Positions 1-8,844 of a stretch of DNA of 64,000 nt are shown here, piece by piece (within the stretch, counting starts at the first letter, position 1; every line of letters starts with the position of its first letter). The position numbers and the translations under genes were made by a program. Source of the stretch: Chloroflexota bacterium (GTDB lineage Bacteria; Chloroflexota; Anaerolineae; Aggregatilineales; J027); the NCBI GenBank assembly GCA_016234595.1, contig JACRBG010000055.1, positions 1 to 64,000 of the forward strand, given 5' to 3'. The notes under the pieces were generated by a model, which was not told the DNA's origin, made no database searches, and saw only the letters and a list, made by a program, of their open reading frames with translations.

Positions 1-1488
1 GACCTGCCCCTGTACTCCTCGACCAGCCAATGTCGCGACATTTTCGGCAGGTACATAGGTATTGGCGAGGCCACGTTGTTCGGCGGCATTCACCACGGCT
101 CGCGCTAAGGGATGGGTGCTGCGTTTTTCGACAGCTGCCGCCAACGCCAAGACATCATCGCATAATTCACATTCATTGCCTGTTGTGCAATCAATGGAAC
201 GAGTGGTCATGACCATCGGCTGGCCTTGTGTCAATGTGCCTGTTTTATCAAAGGCCACCGCTTTGACCTGACCCAACGCTTCCAAATGGGCTCCACCTTT
301 AATCAAAACCCCTTGCCGTGCCGCCGCTGTAATCGCGCTAATCACTGTCACCGGAGCACTAATCACTAAGGCGCAGGGGCATGAAATCACCAGCAGCGAC
401 AAAGCCCGATAGAACCAACCATGTGTACCATCTGCGGCGTTCCAAAACGATCCACCGAACAACAGCGGTGGAATGGTTGCCACCAGTAGGGCCAACACAA
501 CCACCGTCGGCGTATACCAGCGTGAAAACTGGTCTATCAGCCGTTGGCTAGGAGCACGGACACCCTGCGCTTCTTCGACCAGTTGGATAATACGATTCAA
601 GGTATTATCTTGGGCTAGTCGGGTCACACGTACATGCAAAAGGCCTTCGCCATTGACCGTTCCGGCAAAAACTTCGGCCCCCATCTCTTTGAACACGGGC
701 ACACTTTCACCTGTGATAGGGGCTTGGTTGACATGACTTGTTCCACCAACAACCTCACCGTCCATCGCCACCCGTTCACCGGGTTTGATAAGGATGACAT
801 CGCCGATTTTCAACGCCTCGACGGGCACAACCTCTTCAAGAATACCGAGCGTGCGGATGGCTTGGGGTGGGGTTAAATCCAATAGGCCGCGAATACTTTG
901 CCTTGCCCGATCGGTTGTATAGCCTTCGAGGGCCTCGCCAATGGCAAATAGAAAAATGACGGTAGCACTTTCCATATATTCGCCAATGATAACCGCCCCA
1001 ACCGCCGCAATCGTCATCAGCAAATTGATGTTGAAGTCGCGGTTAATAAAGAGGGTATTGATACCGCTACGGGCAATCGGATAAGCCGCAATCGCCATCG
1101 CCCCAACAAACATGGCATTCGTGACAATGTCGGGTAGGCCCAACAATGCAAGAACAGCAGCAACCAGAATCAGCCCCCCACCAACCAACGATAATTGGGT
1201 GGCCCGGCGGCTCGTCAGATAATCCCAAAATCCGATAACACCCCCTCGATTTTGGGGGGATTTTACGGTCGGCGCTTCGACGTCCGCCAATTCATAGCCA
1301 AGTGACTTGACGCGCTGCTCTAATACGGGTTGTGGAACGGCTCCGGTCAGATGTAATTTGCCCGTTGCAAAATCCACCTGTACGGCTTGAACCCCATCTA
1401 ATTGACCGACCCCTTTTTGCAGTTTTTCGGCACAATGGGCGCAATCCATGCCCTGTACCTTATACGTCTTGGATGCGAGTGTGGTCAT
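1..1488 (-). CDS. Heavy-metal P1B-type ATPase, 3' end cut by window edge
   Basis: ATP-driven pump that exports a soft metal ion across the cytoplasmic membrane. From the ATG at 1488, 496 codons stay open to the left edge. An N-terminal metal-binding domain carries GMDCAHC at residues 13-19. Several hydrophobic helices follow, then TGES of the actuator domain near residue 258, the intramembrane metal site SCPCAL near 369 and the phosphorylation motif DKTGT near 412. The end of the nucleotide-binding domain is outside the window. The single DCxxC domain and the CPC site resemble ZntA/CadA (Zn, Cd, Pb) more than copper pumps, but the last helices that would settle this are missing. A tandem dyad lies just upstream of the start. 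Confidence 0.93.
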   Translation of the reverse strand, partial: MTTLASKTYKVQGMDCAHCAEKLQKGVGQLDGVQAVQVDFATGKLHLTGAVPQPVLEQRVKSLGYELADVEAPTVKSPQNRGGVIGFWDYLTSRRATQLSLVGGGLILVAAVLALLGLPDIVTNAMFVGAMAIAAYPIARSGINTLFINRDFNINLLMTIAAVGAVIIGEYMESATVIFLFAIGEALEGYTTDRARQSIRGLLDLTPPQAIRTLGILEEVVPVEALKIGDVILIKPGERVAMDGEVVGGTSHVNQAPITGESVPVFKEMGAEVFAGTVNGEGLLHVRVTRLAQDNTLNRIIQLVEEAQGVRAPSQRLIDQFSRWYTPTVVVLALLVATIPPLLFGGSFWNAADGTHGWFYRALSLLVISCPCALVISAPVTVISAITAAARQGVLIKGGAHLEALGQVKAVAFDKTGTLTQGQPMVMTTRSIDCTTGNECELCDDVLALAAAVEKRSTHPLARAVVNAAEQRGLANTYVPAENVATLAGRGVQGQV

Positions 1489-1507
1489 GGTTTACCTAAC
1501 TTTCATC

Positions 1508-1548
1508 CTAATTGATACATCATATCAAAGATACAACGTATCAATTAG
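1508..1548. promoter_or_regulatory. Tandem dyads / 11-bp inverted repeat upstream of the metal ATPase
   Basis: CTAATTGATAC (1508-1518) and GTATCAATTAG (1538-1548) form a perfect 11-bp inverted repeat 20 bp before the ATPase start. Inside it sit two smaller dyads, TTGATA-N5-TATCAA (1512-1528) and GATAC-N3-GTATC (1530-1542). Position and symmetry fit an operator for a metal-sensing repressor of the ArsR or MerR type, but no such regulator gene is in the window, so the assignment is inference. Confidence 0.5.
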
Positions 1549-1746
1549 CAAACTAACTATCATATTCTTATTTTACTGTGTCTAGCCGTAGGATGCAACT
1601 CATCTGTCAAAGAAATTTGGTCTATAATCGGATAAAAAGTAAGGTGGTTCTACCTAATTGGACGCGCAACCTGCCCCAAAATTCTACGTAATGTTGGATG
1701 AGAACAGAGATGAATAGGGACTATGCAAACCGGAGATCACAACCCC

Positions 1747-2010
1747 ATGCAAACGACACATAACGTTCAACAACGCAATAGCAGCGGCTTTGTTGGCCTG
1801 TTTTTGGCTGCGGCGATGGTCTGTTTTGTACTCATGCTTGGCCTATTTTTGGTCGGCTTCTTGATGAAGATTGCCCCCTTGCTTGGCTTCTTCGTCGCGG
1901 TGGGTGGTGGCGTTTGGTACTTCAACGCCAAGACCGACCATTACAAACTACGTGCCATGACCACTGTTGCAGGCGGCCTCTTGCTGATGGTGCTAGGTTT
2001 CATCTTCTAA
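1747..2010 (+). CDS. Small integral membrane protein of unknown function
   Basis: About 87 residues from the ATG at 1747, which has GGAGA about 10 bases upstream. An earlier in-frame ATG at 1723 has its purine stretch only 2 bases away and is less likely; the two starts share the eight bases ATGCAAAC. After a short polar N-terminus the protein is almost all hydrophobic: one long helix (roughly residues 12-40), a second (43-58) and a third at the C-terminus, with a short polar loop containing AKTDHYK. No family is recognised. It lies divergently from the metal ATPase and ends about 37 bases before the inverted repeat in front of the glycosyltransferase gene. Confidence 0.6.
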   Translation: MQTTHNVQQRNSSGFVGLFLAAAMVCFVLMLGLFLVGFLMKIAPLLGFFVAVGGGVWYFNAKTDHYKLRAMTTVAGGLLLMVLGFIF

Positions 2011-2047
2011 CCGAACTCTAAGCCATATTCTGGCAAGCGTCGGATGA

Positions 2048-2096
2048 ATAGGTTATGCTCATAGGCAGTACTTTGATCGGCATGAGCATAACCTAT
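2048..2096. promoter_or_regulatory. Perfect 15-bp inverted repeat covering the glycosyltransferase start codon
   Basis: ATAGGTTATGCTCAT (2048-2062) and ATGAGCATAACCTAT (2082-2096) are exact reverse complements separated by 19 bases. The right arm runs into the ATG at 2095, and no Shine-Dalgarno sequence lies between. As DNA it would be a wide operator. As RNA it would be a stable hairpin hiding the start codon. Confidence 0.65.
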
Positions 2097-3330
2097 GGCA
2101 AAATTTTGGTTTGTTTCCGCACCCCTGTTTGGGCACTTAGACTGGGGTGGTTTCCTCAAGACAGCCCTCGCACTGCAATCAACGGGACACCAAGTTACTT
2201 GGATTAGCCAACCCACTATTGGCACTTATCTGATTGAAAAAGGGATCGAATTTAGACCAATCCCCGAAACAGGTTGGTTGTGGCCGCCACCTCCGCCGCC
2301 TGATCCCAAAACTCTACCCCCCCAGCAAGCCATATTTATCCGCTATAAACGCGCTTTGGATACATGGCTAAGTGAGGATTTGATTCCAGCGGCGGTTCAA
2401 AATTTGCTCAATTTAGCCGAGGCCGAGGGCGCACCCGATGTCCTTGTCACCGACCCGTTTTTAACAGCCTCCGCCATTGCCGCCGAAAAAATGGGGGCCA
2501 AGTTAGTGGTGTGCGGCTGGCCTGCCACCACTGACTTGGACGAAGACCATTTGTTTGCAGTGCAGCGCGAACTGGCCGAAGATAGCCGGGGACGCATTCA
2601 GCGCCTATGTGAACAGTTCAATGTGCACGGGGAGAATTTTTCGCAAGGGCCAACCCCCTCTATCCAATCACCCCATTTGCATATCAGCTACTTTAACGAC
2701 TATTGGCATCAAGGGGATCCACCCTTTTTACCCCAGACCCATTTTGTCGGTGGCAAAGCCGATACCGCAACCACACCCGAGCCTCAATGGATGGCAGGCC
2801 TACCGGATGCGCCGATTGTATTGATTACCTTAGGGAGTGTCTTTACAGGTGATTTAGGTTTTTTTGCGTGGGCCGCCCAAGCCACTCATCGGCTCGGTTG
2901 GATTCCCGTGGTAGTCATAGGTCGCAACCCAATCGCGCCACAGGACAAGGCCCAACTCAAAGCCGCCCTTCCCCCCGGCACTTTTTTGCTCAATTGGGTG
3001 GACTATGAACACCTTTTTCCACGGTTGGCATTGATTGTGCATCACGGCGGGATGGGCACCACCCACTCGGCCATTCTACATGGTGTTCCGCAGGTGGTTG
3101 TCCCACATGCGGCTGACCAACGCGGCCAAGCCAAACGGGTTTCTCAAGCCAAAGTAGGCCTACATTTGACCGCCCATGAGGTCAAAAATGGTCAATTACT
3201 GCCTGCCATTAAGGCAGTTGGAACTGAAACCAAAGTCCGTGAACAGTGTGATTGGTTAGCCAAAAACTTTGCGGCTCTAGGAGGATCAACACAGGCAGCA
3301 AAATTATTGGTCGGGTTAGTAGTTGATTAA
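2095..3330 (+). CDS. GT1-family glycosyltransferase (UGT/MGT-like)
   Basis: Cytosolic GT-B glycosyltransferase of 411 residues that probably moves a sugar from a nucleotide-sugar to a small lipophilic acceptor. The N-terminal half starts with a Rossmann strand and a glycine-rich loop (FGHLDW) and contains the usual GHQVTWI acceptor-side strand. The C-terminal half holds the donor-binding signature HHGGMGTTHSAILHGVP from about residue 316, followed by PHAADQ, as in UDP-glucuronosyltransferase and macrolide glycosyltransferase relatives. The length is normal. Substrate cannot be told from sequence. The gene stands alone, and its start codon is inside a perfect inverted repeat, so it may be tightly controlled. 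Confidence 0.88.
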   Translation: MAKFWFVSAPLFGHLDWGGFLKTALALQSTGHQVTWISQPTIGTYLIEKGIEFRPIPETGWLWPPPPPPDPKTLPPQQAIFIRYKRALDTWLSEDLIPAAVQNLLNLAEAEGAPDVLVTDPFLTASAIAAEKMGAKLVVCGWPATTDLDEDHLFAVQRELAEDSRGRIQRLCEQFNVHGENFSQGPTPSIQSPHLHISYFNDYWHQGDPPFLPQTHFVGGKADTATTPEPQWMAGLPDAPIVLITLGSVFTGDLGFFAWAAQATHRLGWIPVVVIGRNPIAPQDKAQLKAALPPGTFLLNWVDYEHLFPRLALIVHHGGMGTTHSAILHGVPQVVVPHAADQRGQAKRVSQAKVGLHLTAHEVKNGQLLPAIKAVGTETKVREQCDWLAKNFAALGGSTQAAKLLVGLVVD

Positions 3331-3461
3331 AAAGCCGATTGAATCACGGATATAAACCAATTCGAAACGCTTTTCAATCCATCTCTAATCCCCCTATGTG
3401 TTGATTTTCCATTAAGATTGTAATTAGATGTCTCTTAAGTTTAACGACAAGATCAAGTCGA

Positions 3462-4433
3462 ATGCACATTCGTTGGTATGAACCGGGCGACGAACCCTAT
3501 TTAATGGAGTTAGAAAGGCTTTCGCCGCGTGGCGAACCGCGTCCCTTTGTGCATTTCCGCCGCCGTTTTGTTGATCGCGCGGCCATGTATGACAACTACT
3601 ATTTATTTGTCGCCGAAGAAGACAATCGCCCCATTGGTGTAACCTCGATTACCATCAAAGACACATGGATTGGCAACGAGGCCGTCCGGGTGGCTTACAG
3701 CTTCGACACGCGCGTGCATCCAAGTTATCGGCGCATCGGGGTTGCCAACGCCATGCAAGAGGCCAAGCTGGATTTCTTGTTTCAAGAGGGCGTCCATGGT
3801 ATGTATGCCTATGTTGTGGCAACTAACTATCCAGCCCTCAATATGCTCGAAAAAATTGGGCACACTCGGGCGCGTTTGGTTTTGCACCTGACCTATTCGC
3901 CCTACCCGTTGATTATGCCCCCCGTTCAAGCACCCCACTTTCTCAATGGTATTTCGGACTCTGGCATTGTAGATGCCGTGTATAGCACACGTGATATGTA
4001 CGTACAAGATGTTGACGTTGCTGTCTCGCCCTATAATTTTGAGCGCCTATTTTATGACTACGGGGGGCCAAACTTTGCGGGGTTGAGTATTTTTGACCAG
4101 AGCTTGGTATATCAGCAAATTTCAGCCGATGAGCCGTGGCCGACCGAAGAAGAGGTCATGAAGCGGGCCCGAACATTGCGGCTTTTTGACCCAACAGGGT
4201 TACACAACACCCATTCACTCCGCAATATTTTCGATTATGTGCGCGACCTTGCCGTCACTTCAAATGTTGCCAAACTAAGCATGATTATTGATCGCAACGA
4301 CACCGTACCAGGGTTCTTTTTTCAAGAGGCCACCGCTCAAACGGATTATTGGTTAATGTTCCGCCCCTTGGTTCCTGATTGGGAACCGCAGTGGAGTGGT
4401 GGCCCGATTTACATTGACTCGCGCGATTTTTAA
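3462..4433 (+). CDS. GNAT-family N-acetyltransferase with C-terminal extension
   Basis: 323 residues. The first ~150 form a GNAT fold: an N-terminal strand MHIRWYEPGDE, then a beta-4/alpha-3 region with VHPSYRRIGVANAM that matches the acetyl-CoA pyrophosphate-binding motif (R/Q-x-x-G-x-G/A), and a final ATNYPALNMLEKIG segment. The remaining ~170 residues are an extension without recognised motif, seen in some larger GNAT proteins. It probably acetylates an amine of a small molecule or protein; the substrate is unknown. Its stop codon directly abuts the stop of the convergent gene at 4434, with no base between. Confidence 0.8.
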   Translation: MHIRWYEPGDEPYLMELERLSPRGEPRPFVHFRRRFVDRAAMYDNYYLFVAEEDNRPIGVTSITIKDTWIGNEAVRVAYSFDTRVHPSYRRIGVANAMQEAKLDFLFQEGVHGMYAYVVATNYPALNMLEKIGHTRARLVLHLTYSPYPLIMPPVQAPHFLNGISDSGIVDAVYSTRDMYVQDVDVAVSPYNFERLFYDYGGPNFAGLSIFDQSLVYQQISADEPWPTEEEVMKRARTLRLFDPTGLHNTHSLRNIFDYVRDLAVTSNVAKLSMIIDRNDTVPGFFFQEATAQTDYWLMFRPLVPDWEPQWSGGPIYIDSRDF

Positions 4434-5540
4434 CTACCGCCGCTGTTGACGACGCTGGGACTGGCGCTGACGTCGCCGTTCGGCCCCACGACTCATCCCT
4501 TTTTCAAAGAAGAAACTGAAGATTTCGCCTGCAAAGGGCAATTGGCTTAATGCACCCAACACGCCCAGCACACCACCTGCGACGCTGATGGTCGGAACAC
4601 TCAATGGGCCGAGCACTTCTTTGACTTCGGTTTGCACGGATTGCCCCCAAATAGGATAGGGCCCTATCTGGGTGGCAGTATTGACATCACGGGGCAACCA
4701 CAAAACCTCAATCCCAAAAGTAATGACAAACGTACCAGTGTCGGTTGGTTTTAGTGTCCAACGCCATGTCACTTCCTGACCGCGCTCCATTTGGAATGTA
4801 TCAGTTGAATTCACACTAGTGACATCAAAATCAGTCGCCACTACTCGACCCGTGACCTGTGCGATGTGGGTATTGTAATAATCGGTCATGACAATCGGAG
4901 TTGCCAGCACGGTATTTGATTGAATTTCGGCAGCCGAGACTTGGAAGCCCCCACCGGGTAGCGCTTTGAGGGTCACTTTGACTGTGCGTGACTCACCCTT
5001 ACGAAATTCTTGGGGCCATTCCAATTCAACCACTCGCTGTTCGATGATGCCACCACCGGGGCCGCCTTGTCCGTCTCCCCCTTGGCCGCCACCATCACCA
5101 CTGCTAGCGCCTAGGCCAACCACCTGTACATTCGTATCGGGGGTCAGAATTTGATTATTTTGAACGGGATTGCCTAGACTAGCATTCTGTTCAGCTTGTG
5201 GAGTAAATGTGTCAGTCGCCTGACTAGATGATTGGCCTTGTGAGGCTGGATCAATGGTAGGTACTTCCCCGCCCATTGAGCCACCCTGGACTGCGGCATC
5301 ACTGGCCGGATCAACCCCACCAAAGTTGCTGCTGTCAAGCGGTTGACCATCTGCTGTCACAATTAGATTAAGATCAGTGCCTGCCTGCTGCACTGCATGG
5401 ACAGCAAGCTCACTGGCTCCGCCCAGAGTTTGCTTAAGCAGTTCGGGTTTATCGAGGAAAGATACATAGAGAAAATATCCGGCGGCGATTAAAAATAGCC
5501 ATCCAATAACTGAACTAAAGGTCGAAAAACAGCAACGCAT
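4434..5540 (-). CDS. Membrane-anchored protein with Gly-rich linker and beta domain
   Basis: About 368 residues from the ATG at 5540, preceded by GGAGG five bases upstream; a TTG nine codons further out is less likely. An N-terminal helix (FLIAAGYFLYVSFL) anchors it. Next come a low-complexity Ser/Gln/Gly region with a nearly pure Gly/Asp/Gln stretch, and a beta-rich domain with YNTHIAQVTGRV and WRWTLKPTDTGTFVITF that reads like an immunoglobulin-type fold. A second hydrophobic stretch (SVAGGVLGVLGALSQL) precedes an Arg/Gln-rich basic tail. This suggests a two-helix protein with the beta domain outside the cell and a basic cytoplasmic tail. No known family was recognised. Confidence 0.7.
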   Translation of the reverse strand: MRCCFSTFSSVIGWLFLIAAGYFLYVSFLDKPELLKQTLGGASELAVHAVQQAGTDLNLIVTADGQPLDSSNFGGVDPASDAAVQGGSMGGEVPTIDPASQGQSSSQATDTFTPQAEQNASLGNPVQNNQILTPDTNVQVVGLGASSGDGGGQGGDGQGGPGGGIIEQRVVELEWPQEFRKGESRTVKVTLKALPGGGFQVSAAEIQSNTVLATPIVMTDYYNTHIAQVTGRVVATDFDVTSVNSTDTFQMERGQEVTWRWTLKPTDTGTFVITFGIEVLWLPRDVNTATQIGPYPIWGQSVQTEVKEVLGPLSVPTISVAGGVLGVLGALSQLPFAGEIFSFFFEKGMSRGAERRRQRQSQRRQQRR

Positions 5541-5637
5541 CGCACCCTCCGGGAGATATGCCTGCAACGAAAATTTGTAAATTCACTATACCTTGAAACG
5601 CCAATTAAGAGAAAGCCCTAAATCCAGCACCGCTAGT

Positions 5638-6666
5638 TTAGCGTTCATCAGCCAGCGGCAAAACGAATGTAAAGGTGGTGCCTTCATCCAACTTGCTTTC
5701 GACCGATACCGTACCCCCATGGCGTTGAATAATCGTGCGGACATAGGTCAATCCAATCCCGCCTCCAGAGATAGCCCGCACCCGTTCATCTGGTGAGCGC
5801 CACATCCGATCCCAAATTTGGGTCAGGTCTTCGGTTGAAATGCCAAAACCGCGATCAATCACTGAGCAAAACACACGGTCTTGCTGCTGCCATGCATGAA
5901 TACCAACATTCGAACCATTGTGAGAATAGAAAATCGCGTTTTCCAACAAATGGTAAATGGCCTGTTGTAAACGCGACGGGTCACCCATAATCAGTGGCAT
6001 GGGGTCTTGAGTACTAATAACAATAGCAATTTGTTTACGCCGTGCTTCCCCTTTGAGTGCCTCAGCCGTCTGATGAATCAATTTAGGGAGGTCAATCGGT
6101 TGATATTCCAACGGCATCCCTGCTTCAATCCATGCCAGATCAACCAAGCTAGCGGTCAATTCCCACAGCTTGGCACTGGTTTGCTGAATACGGGTCAAAA
6201 AGAGCGTTTGTTTTTCATTGAGTGGGCCTTGCTTAGAAATCAAATCCGCATAGCCGTTGAGGGCACTAATCGGATTGCGCAAATCGTGCGAAATGGCCTT
6301 AATCAAAGCTTCTCGGCGCGATTCCAATTGGCGGCGTTCGGTCACGTCATGCAGCAAAATAATGCGTCCACCTTCGGGCAAATCTTGCGCAATACCCTGA
6401 GCCAAACGATCACGGGGCAATTTTATATCGAGCACGGCTGGCCCACTGGGTTTGAGCAAGCGAATGAGATTGACATTATTGGTGAAGGCATCTTTGGTGG
6501 GCTTACCAAGCACATCCGCTGAGGACAGTTGCAGCATGGCAGCGGCGGCAGGATTAAATAAGGCGACTTGGCTGGCAGCATCAGTCTGAATAAGTGCTTC
6601 AGCGGCGCGATGCAGCACAAAATCATAAATGTTTTGAGAAAATGAATTGGAGTTTTGTTCGGTCAT
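5638..6666 (-). CDS. Soluble PAS-domain sensor histidine kinase
   Basis: 342 residues without a membrane helix, so a cytoplasmic sensor. A PAS domain covers about residues 14-110, followed by a short coiled segment (DVTERRQLESRREAL). The HisKA dimerisation domain has the H-box AISHDLRNP with the phosphoacceptor His127. The ATPase domain shows the N-box LLENAIFYS, G1 DRGFGIS and G2 GGGIGLTYV. The ligand of the PAS domain is unknown. No response regulator is adjacent; the nearest one is at 20.7 kb, so pairing is open. It lies in the same direction as the SH3 gene downstream in coordinate but is separated from it by two hairpin-forming repeats. Confidence 0.92.
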   Translation of the reverse strand: MTEQNSNSFSQNIYDFVLHRAAEALIQTDAASQVALFNPAAAAMLQLSSADVLGKPTKDAFTNNVNLIRLLKPSGPAVLDIKLPRDRLAQGIAQDLPEGGRIILLHDVTERRQLESRREALIKAISHDLRNPISALNGYADLISKQGPLNEKQTLFLTRIQQTSAKLWELTASLVDLAWIEAGMPLEYQPIDLPKLIHQTAEALKGEARRKQIAIVISTQDPMPLIMGDPSRLQQAIYHLLENAIFYSHNGSNVGIHAWQQQDRVFCSVIDRGFGISTEDLTQIWDRMWRSPDERVRAISGGGIGLTYVRTIIQRHGGTVSVESKLDEGTTFTFVLPLADER

Positions 6667-6682
6667 GCCGATAATTTTGAAC

Positions 6683-6698
6683 CCGGATGTCTATCCGG
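6683..6698. promoter_or_regulatory. Short dyad just upstream of the histidine kinase start
   Basis: CCGGAT-GTCT-ATCCGG is a perfect 6-bp inverted repeat with a four-base centre, 17 bases upstream of the kinase start on the minus strand. It could be an operator or a small hairpin in the leader; the function is inferred from position only. Confidence 0.35.
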
Positions 6699-6714
6699 TC
6701 AATGAGAAGATTTA

Positions 6715-6741
6715 GGTAGGGGCAATTCATTTACCCCTACC
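6715..6741 (-). terminator. Hairpin after the SH3 protein gene
   Basis: GGTAGGGG (6715-6722) and CCCCTACC (6734-6741) form an 8-bp stem with an 11-base loop, 16 bases past the stop of the SH3 gene (minus strand). The following T-run is poor, so termination is likely but not certain. Confidence 0.5.
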
Positions 6742-6756
6742 AGTAGCATTAGTAAT

Positions 6757-7416
6757 CTATTTATAGGGCGGGAAAATGACAGGGATGTTAAAGAAATAGC
6801 CCCGGAATGCACCCGCCGATGCCGGAATCCACACCAAGTCAAATTCGTCTGTCAACAACAGCAACCATGCACCCGAAAGGCTACGCCCAACGACAGGGTA
6901 TTCATAGCGCCCCGGTAGATAGCCAAGCTGTTCACCATTGGGTTCATCATATACAGGTTGGAAGATATGTAGGAAGAAAGTGCCACTCTGCAAATCGCCA
7001 TACAGGTCGGATTCTTCATCTGGCAAGACCACTGCCACATCTTCTGTATCCCCACGGAAAAGGGTGTACTTACCCCGCACCCAACCGAACCCATATTGGG
7101 TAGAAATTAAGAACCACAGGTGATCGGGTGACTGCCCAAAGACTTCATAGGCATCGCCACCTTCCAGCACAGCGATAATGGCATATTCCACACCCGGCCC
7201 GGTTCGTAAGTTCAGCGCATAGATGTTGATGAACAGATAGGGCTCTTCAGGAACTGGCGAGGGTGTTGGAGTAACACGAGTTGCAACGAAAGTTCCTTTG
7301 CCCCCTTGAGCATCAGCAGCGGGTACATTAGAGACAAACAGGCTCGAAAAAACCATTACAAACGCAAGTACAAGCAAAACGGTAATCAATAACACATTGC
7401 GACGGAGTTTTTGCAT
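6757..7416 (-). CDS. Secreted bacterial SH3 (SH3b) domain protein
   Basis: 219 residues. A basic start and a long hydrophobic stretch (VLLITVLLVLAFVMVFSSLF) followed by a small-residue region ending ADAQ give a signal peptide or anchor. A Thr-Pro-Ser-Pro linker comes next, then an SH3b domain around residues 65-125 with the typical LNLRTGPGVEYAII strand and WFLISTQYGFGWV. A second, less clear SH3-like repeat (about 140-210) contains YLPGRYEYPVVGRS and WIPASAGAFRGYF. Such domains usually bind cell-wall peptides; there is no catalytic domain here, so it may be a wall-binding or sensing protein. The gene is single. Confidence 0.8.
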   Translation of the reverse strand: MQKLRRNVLLITVLLVLAFVMVFSSLFVSNVPAADAQGGKGTFVATRVTPTPSPVPEEPYLFINIYALNLRTGPGVEYAIIAVLEGGDAYEVFGQSPDHLWFLISTQYGFGWVRGKYTLFRGDTEDVAVVLPDEESDLYGDLQSGTFFLHIFQPVYDEPNGEQLGYLPGRYEYPVVGRSLSGAWLLLLTDEFDLVWIPASAGAFRGYFFNIPVIFPPYK

Positions 7417-7523
7417 AAGTAGCCCCCTTCATAAGAGCGCCCAAATAGAGAGGTCAGTTTATACTACTAAATTTAGCAGAGAGGCCCCAACAATGCCAAC
7501 CAGTCTAACATAGCCCATTTTTT

Positions 7524-8762
7524 TCAATCCCCAACAGTTGGAATCGCCTGTATTTCAGCCATCTGAGGTCGAGGCGTAGATTTGGTTTGGCTTCGCATCA
7601 ATATCACCATGAACAACCCAATAATGGGCAATAGGGCCATCGCTTGGAGAGTCTCTTTTAATCCAATCGCGTCTGAAAGCAGACTGGCAATAATCGTGCC
7701 GATGGTATTCGAGGCAAACATCCACCCAAAGGCCAATCCACTTGCCCCGCTGGCTCCACCGGGAAAAACTTCTTGCCCCATCATTAACAATAAGGGCAGG
7801 CTGGCTTTGAGCATAACACCCAAGACGGCGCCAAAAATAAAGATACCGATACCATCCGATTCCAAAAGTAATAACAGCATGGGTGGCATAATCGCCATCG
7901 AAACTCCCATAATCAGCAACCGGGAAATATGATCCGACAGCCGCGCCCCCATATAAGACCCAATTGCTGAGAAAAACAAGACGGCCCCGGTCGCCACGCC
8001 AGCGAATGACAGCGAACGACCCGACTGCTCATAATAAGTCGGCAGATAGGTTCCCAACACTTGATCCACCGTACCGCGTACAAAAACAATGGCTAGATAG
8101 GCCACCAGCATCCAAAAACCTGTTTTTTGCCAGCGGTTTATGCGATTTGTTTGGGTATTTTGTGGCGGGGGGTTCGTTTTTTCGGCGGCAGTGAGTTGGC
8201 CTAACATAGCAGGGCGCAACCGGACGAGGATATACGGCACAAACACAAGGCTTACCAAAAACGGAAATAGCATCCCGTGTGGCCCATTTGCCTCCAAAAT
8301 AAACCCGATTAGAAACGGGGCAACGGAATAGCCGCTGTTGCCACCCAGCATAAACAAAGCGACGGTTTTGCCTTTGGTGGATTCTTGGCCCAAATGCCGA
8401 GCCGTAGCCAACCCAACTGGATGGAACATCGCACTTCCCAGTCCAGCAAAAAGGGCCGCGAAAATTAACCAAGCATAGGTAGGGGCAAAGCCGCACAGTA
8501 ATAGACCGATACCTGTCAAAAACGCACCAGTCACCATCAAAAAGGCTTGACCCGTGCGATCGGCTAACCATCCCAAAAGTGGCTGTCCAAATGACAGGGC
8601 TAAATAAGCGGTTGAGGCGAGGCCAATTTGCCCGTTGCTCAAATCCAGCTTTTCAGCCTGCGATGCCAACAAAACACCCAGTGAGCCCGAGAAAAAATCA
8701 TTGGCAAAGTGGGCAAGGGATAGCCAACGAATTGCCAATGGCGTAGGGGTTAAATTGGACAT
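7524..8762 (-). CDS. MFS transporter, fosmidomycin-resistance (Fsr)-like
   Basis: 412 residues with about twelve hydrophobic helices, the usual size of a major facilitator. The N-terminal half has the helix-1 signature LAHFANDFFSG and the loop-2/3 motif GWLADRTG that mark drug:proton antiporters related to Fsr. A hydrophilic central loop (about residues 190-215, rich in Asn/Thr/Lys) joins the two six-helix bundles. It would export a small molecule using the proton gradient. The substrate is unknown and the resistance name is only a family label. It is divergent from the dus gene, with an 82-base AT-rich gap that must hold both promoters. Confidence 0.85.
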   Translation of the reverse strand: MSNLTPTPLAIRWLSLAHFANDFFSGSLGVLLASQAEKLDLSNGQIGLASTAYLALSFGQPLLGWLADRTGQAFLMVTGAFLTGIGLLLCGFAPTYAWLIFAALFAGLGSAMFHPVGLATARHLGQESTKGKTVALFMLGGNSGYSVAPFLIGFILEANGPHGMLFPFLVSLVFVPYILVRLRPAMLGQLTAAEKTNPPPQNTQTNRINRWQKTGFWMLVAYLAIVFVRGTVDQVLGTYLPTYYEQSGRSLSFAGVATGAVLFFSAIGSYMGARLSDHISRLLIMGVSMAIMPPMLLLLLESDGIGIFIFGAVLGVMLKASLPLLLMMGQEVFPGGASGASGLAFGWMFASNTIGTIIASLLSDAIGLKETLQAMALLPIIGLFMVILMRSQTKSTPRPQMAEIQAIPTVGD

Positions 8763-8844
8763 AGGGTAAAACCACCCGTTTCAACTGCATAAATTTTTGA
8801 TACGATTATTGCGAAAACCGTGATTAATGTAACGCCGAGCGATA

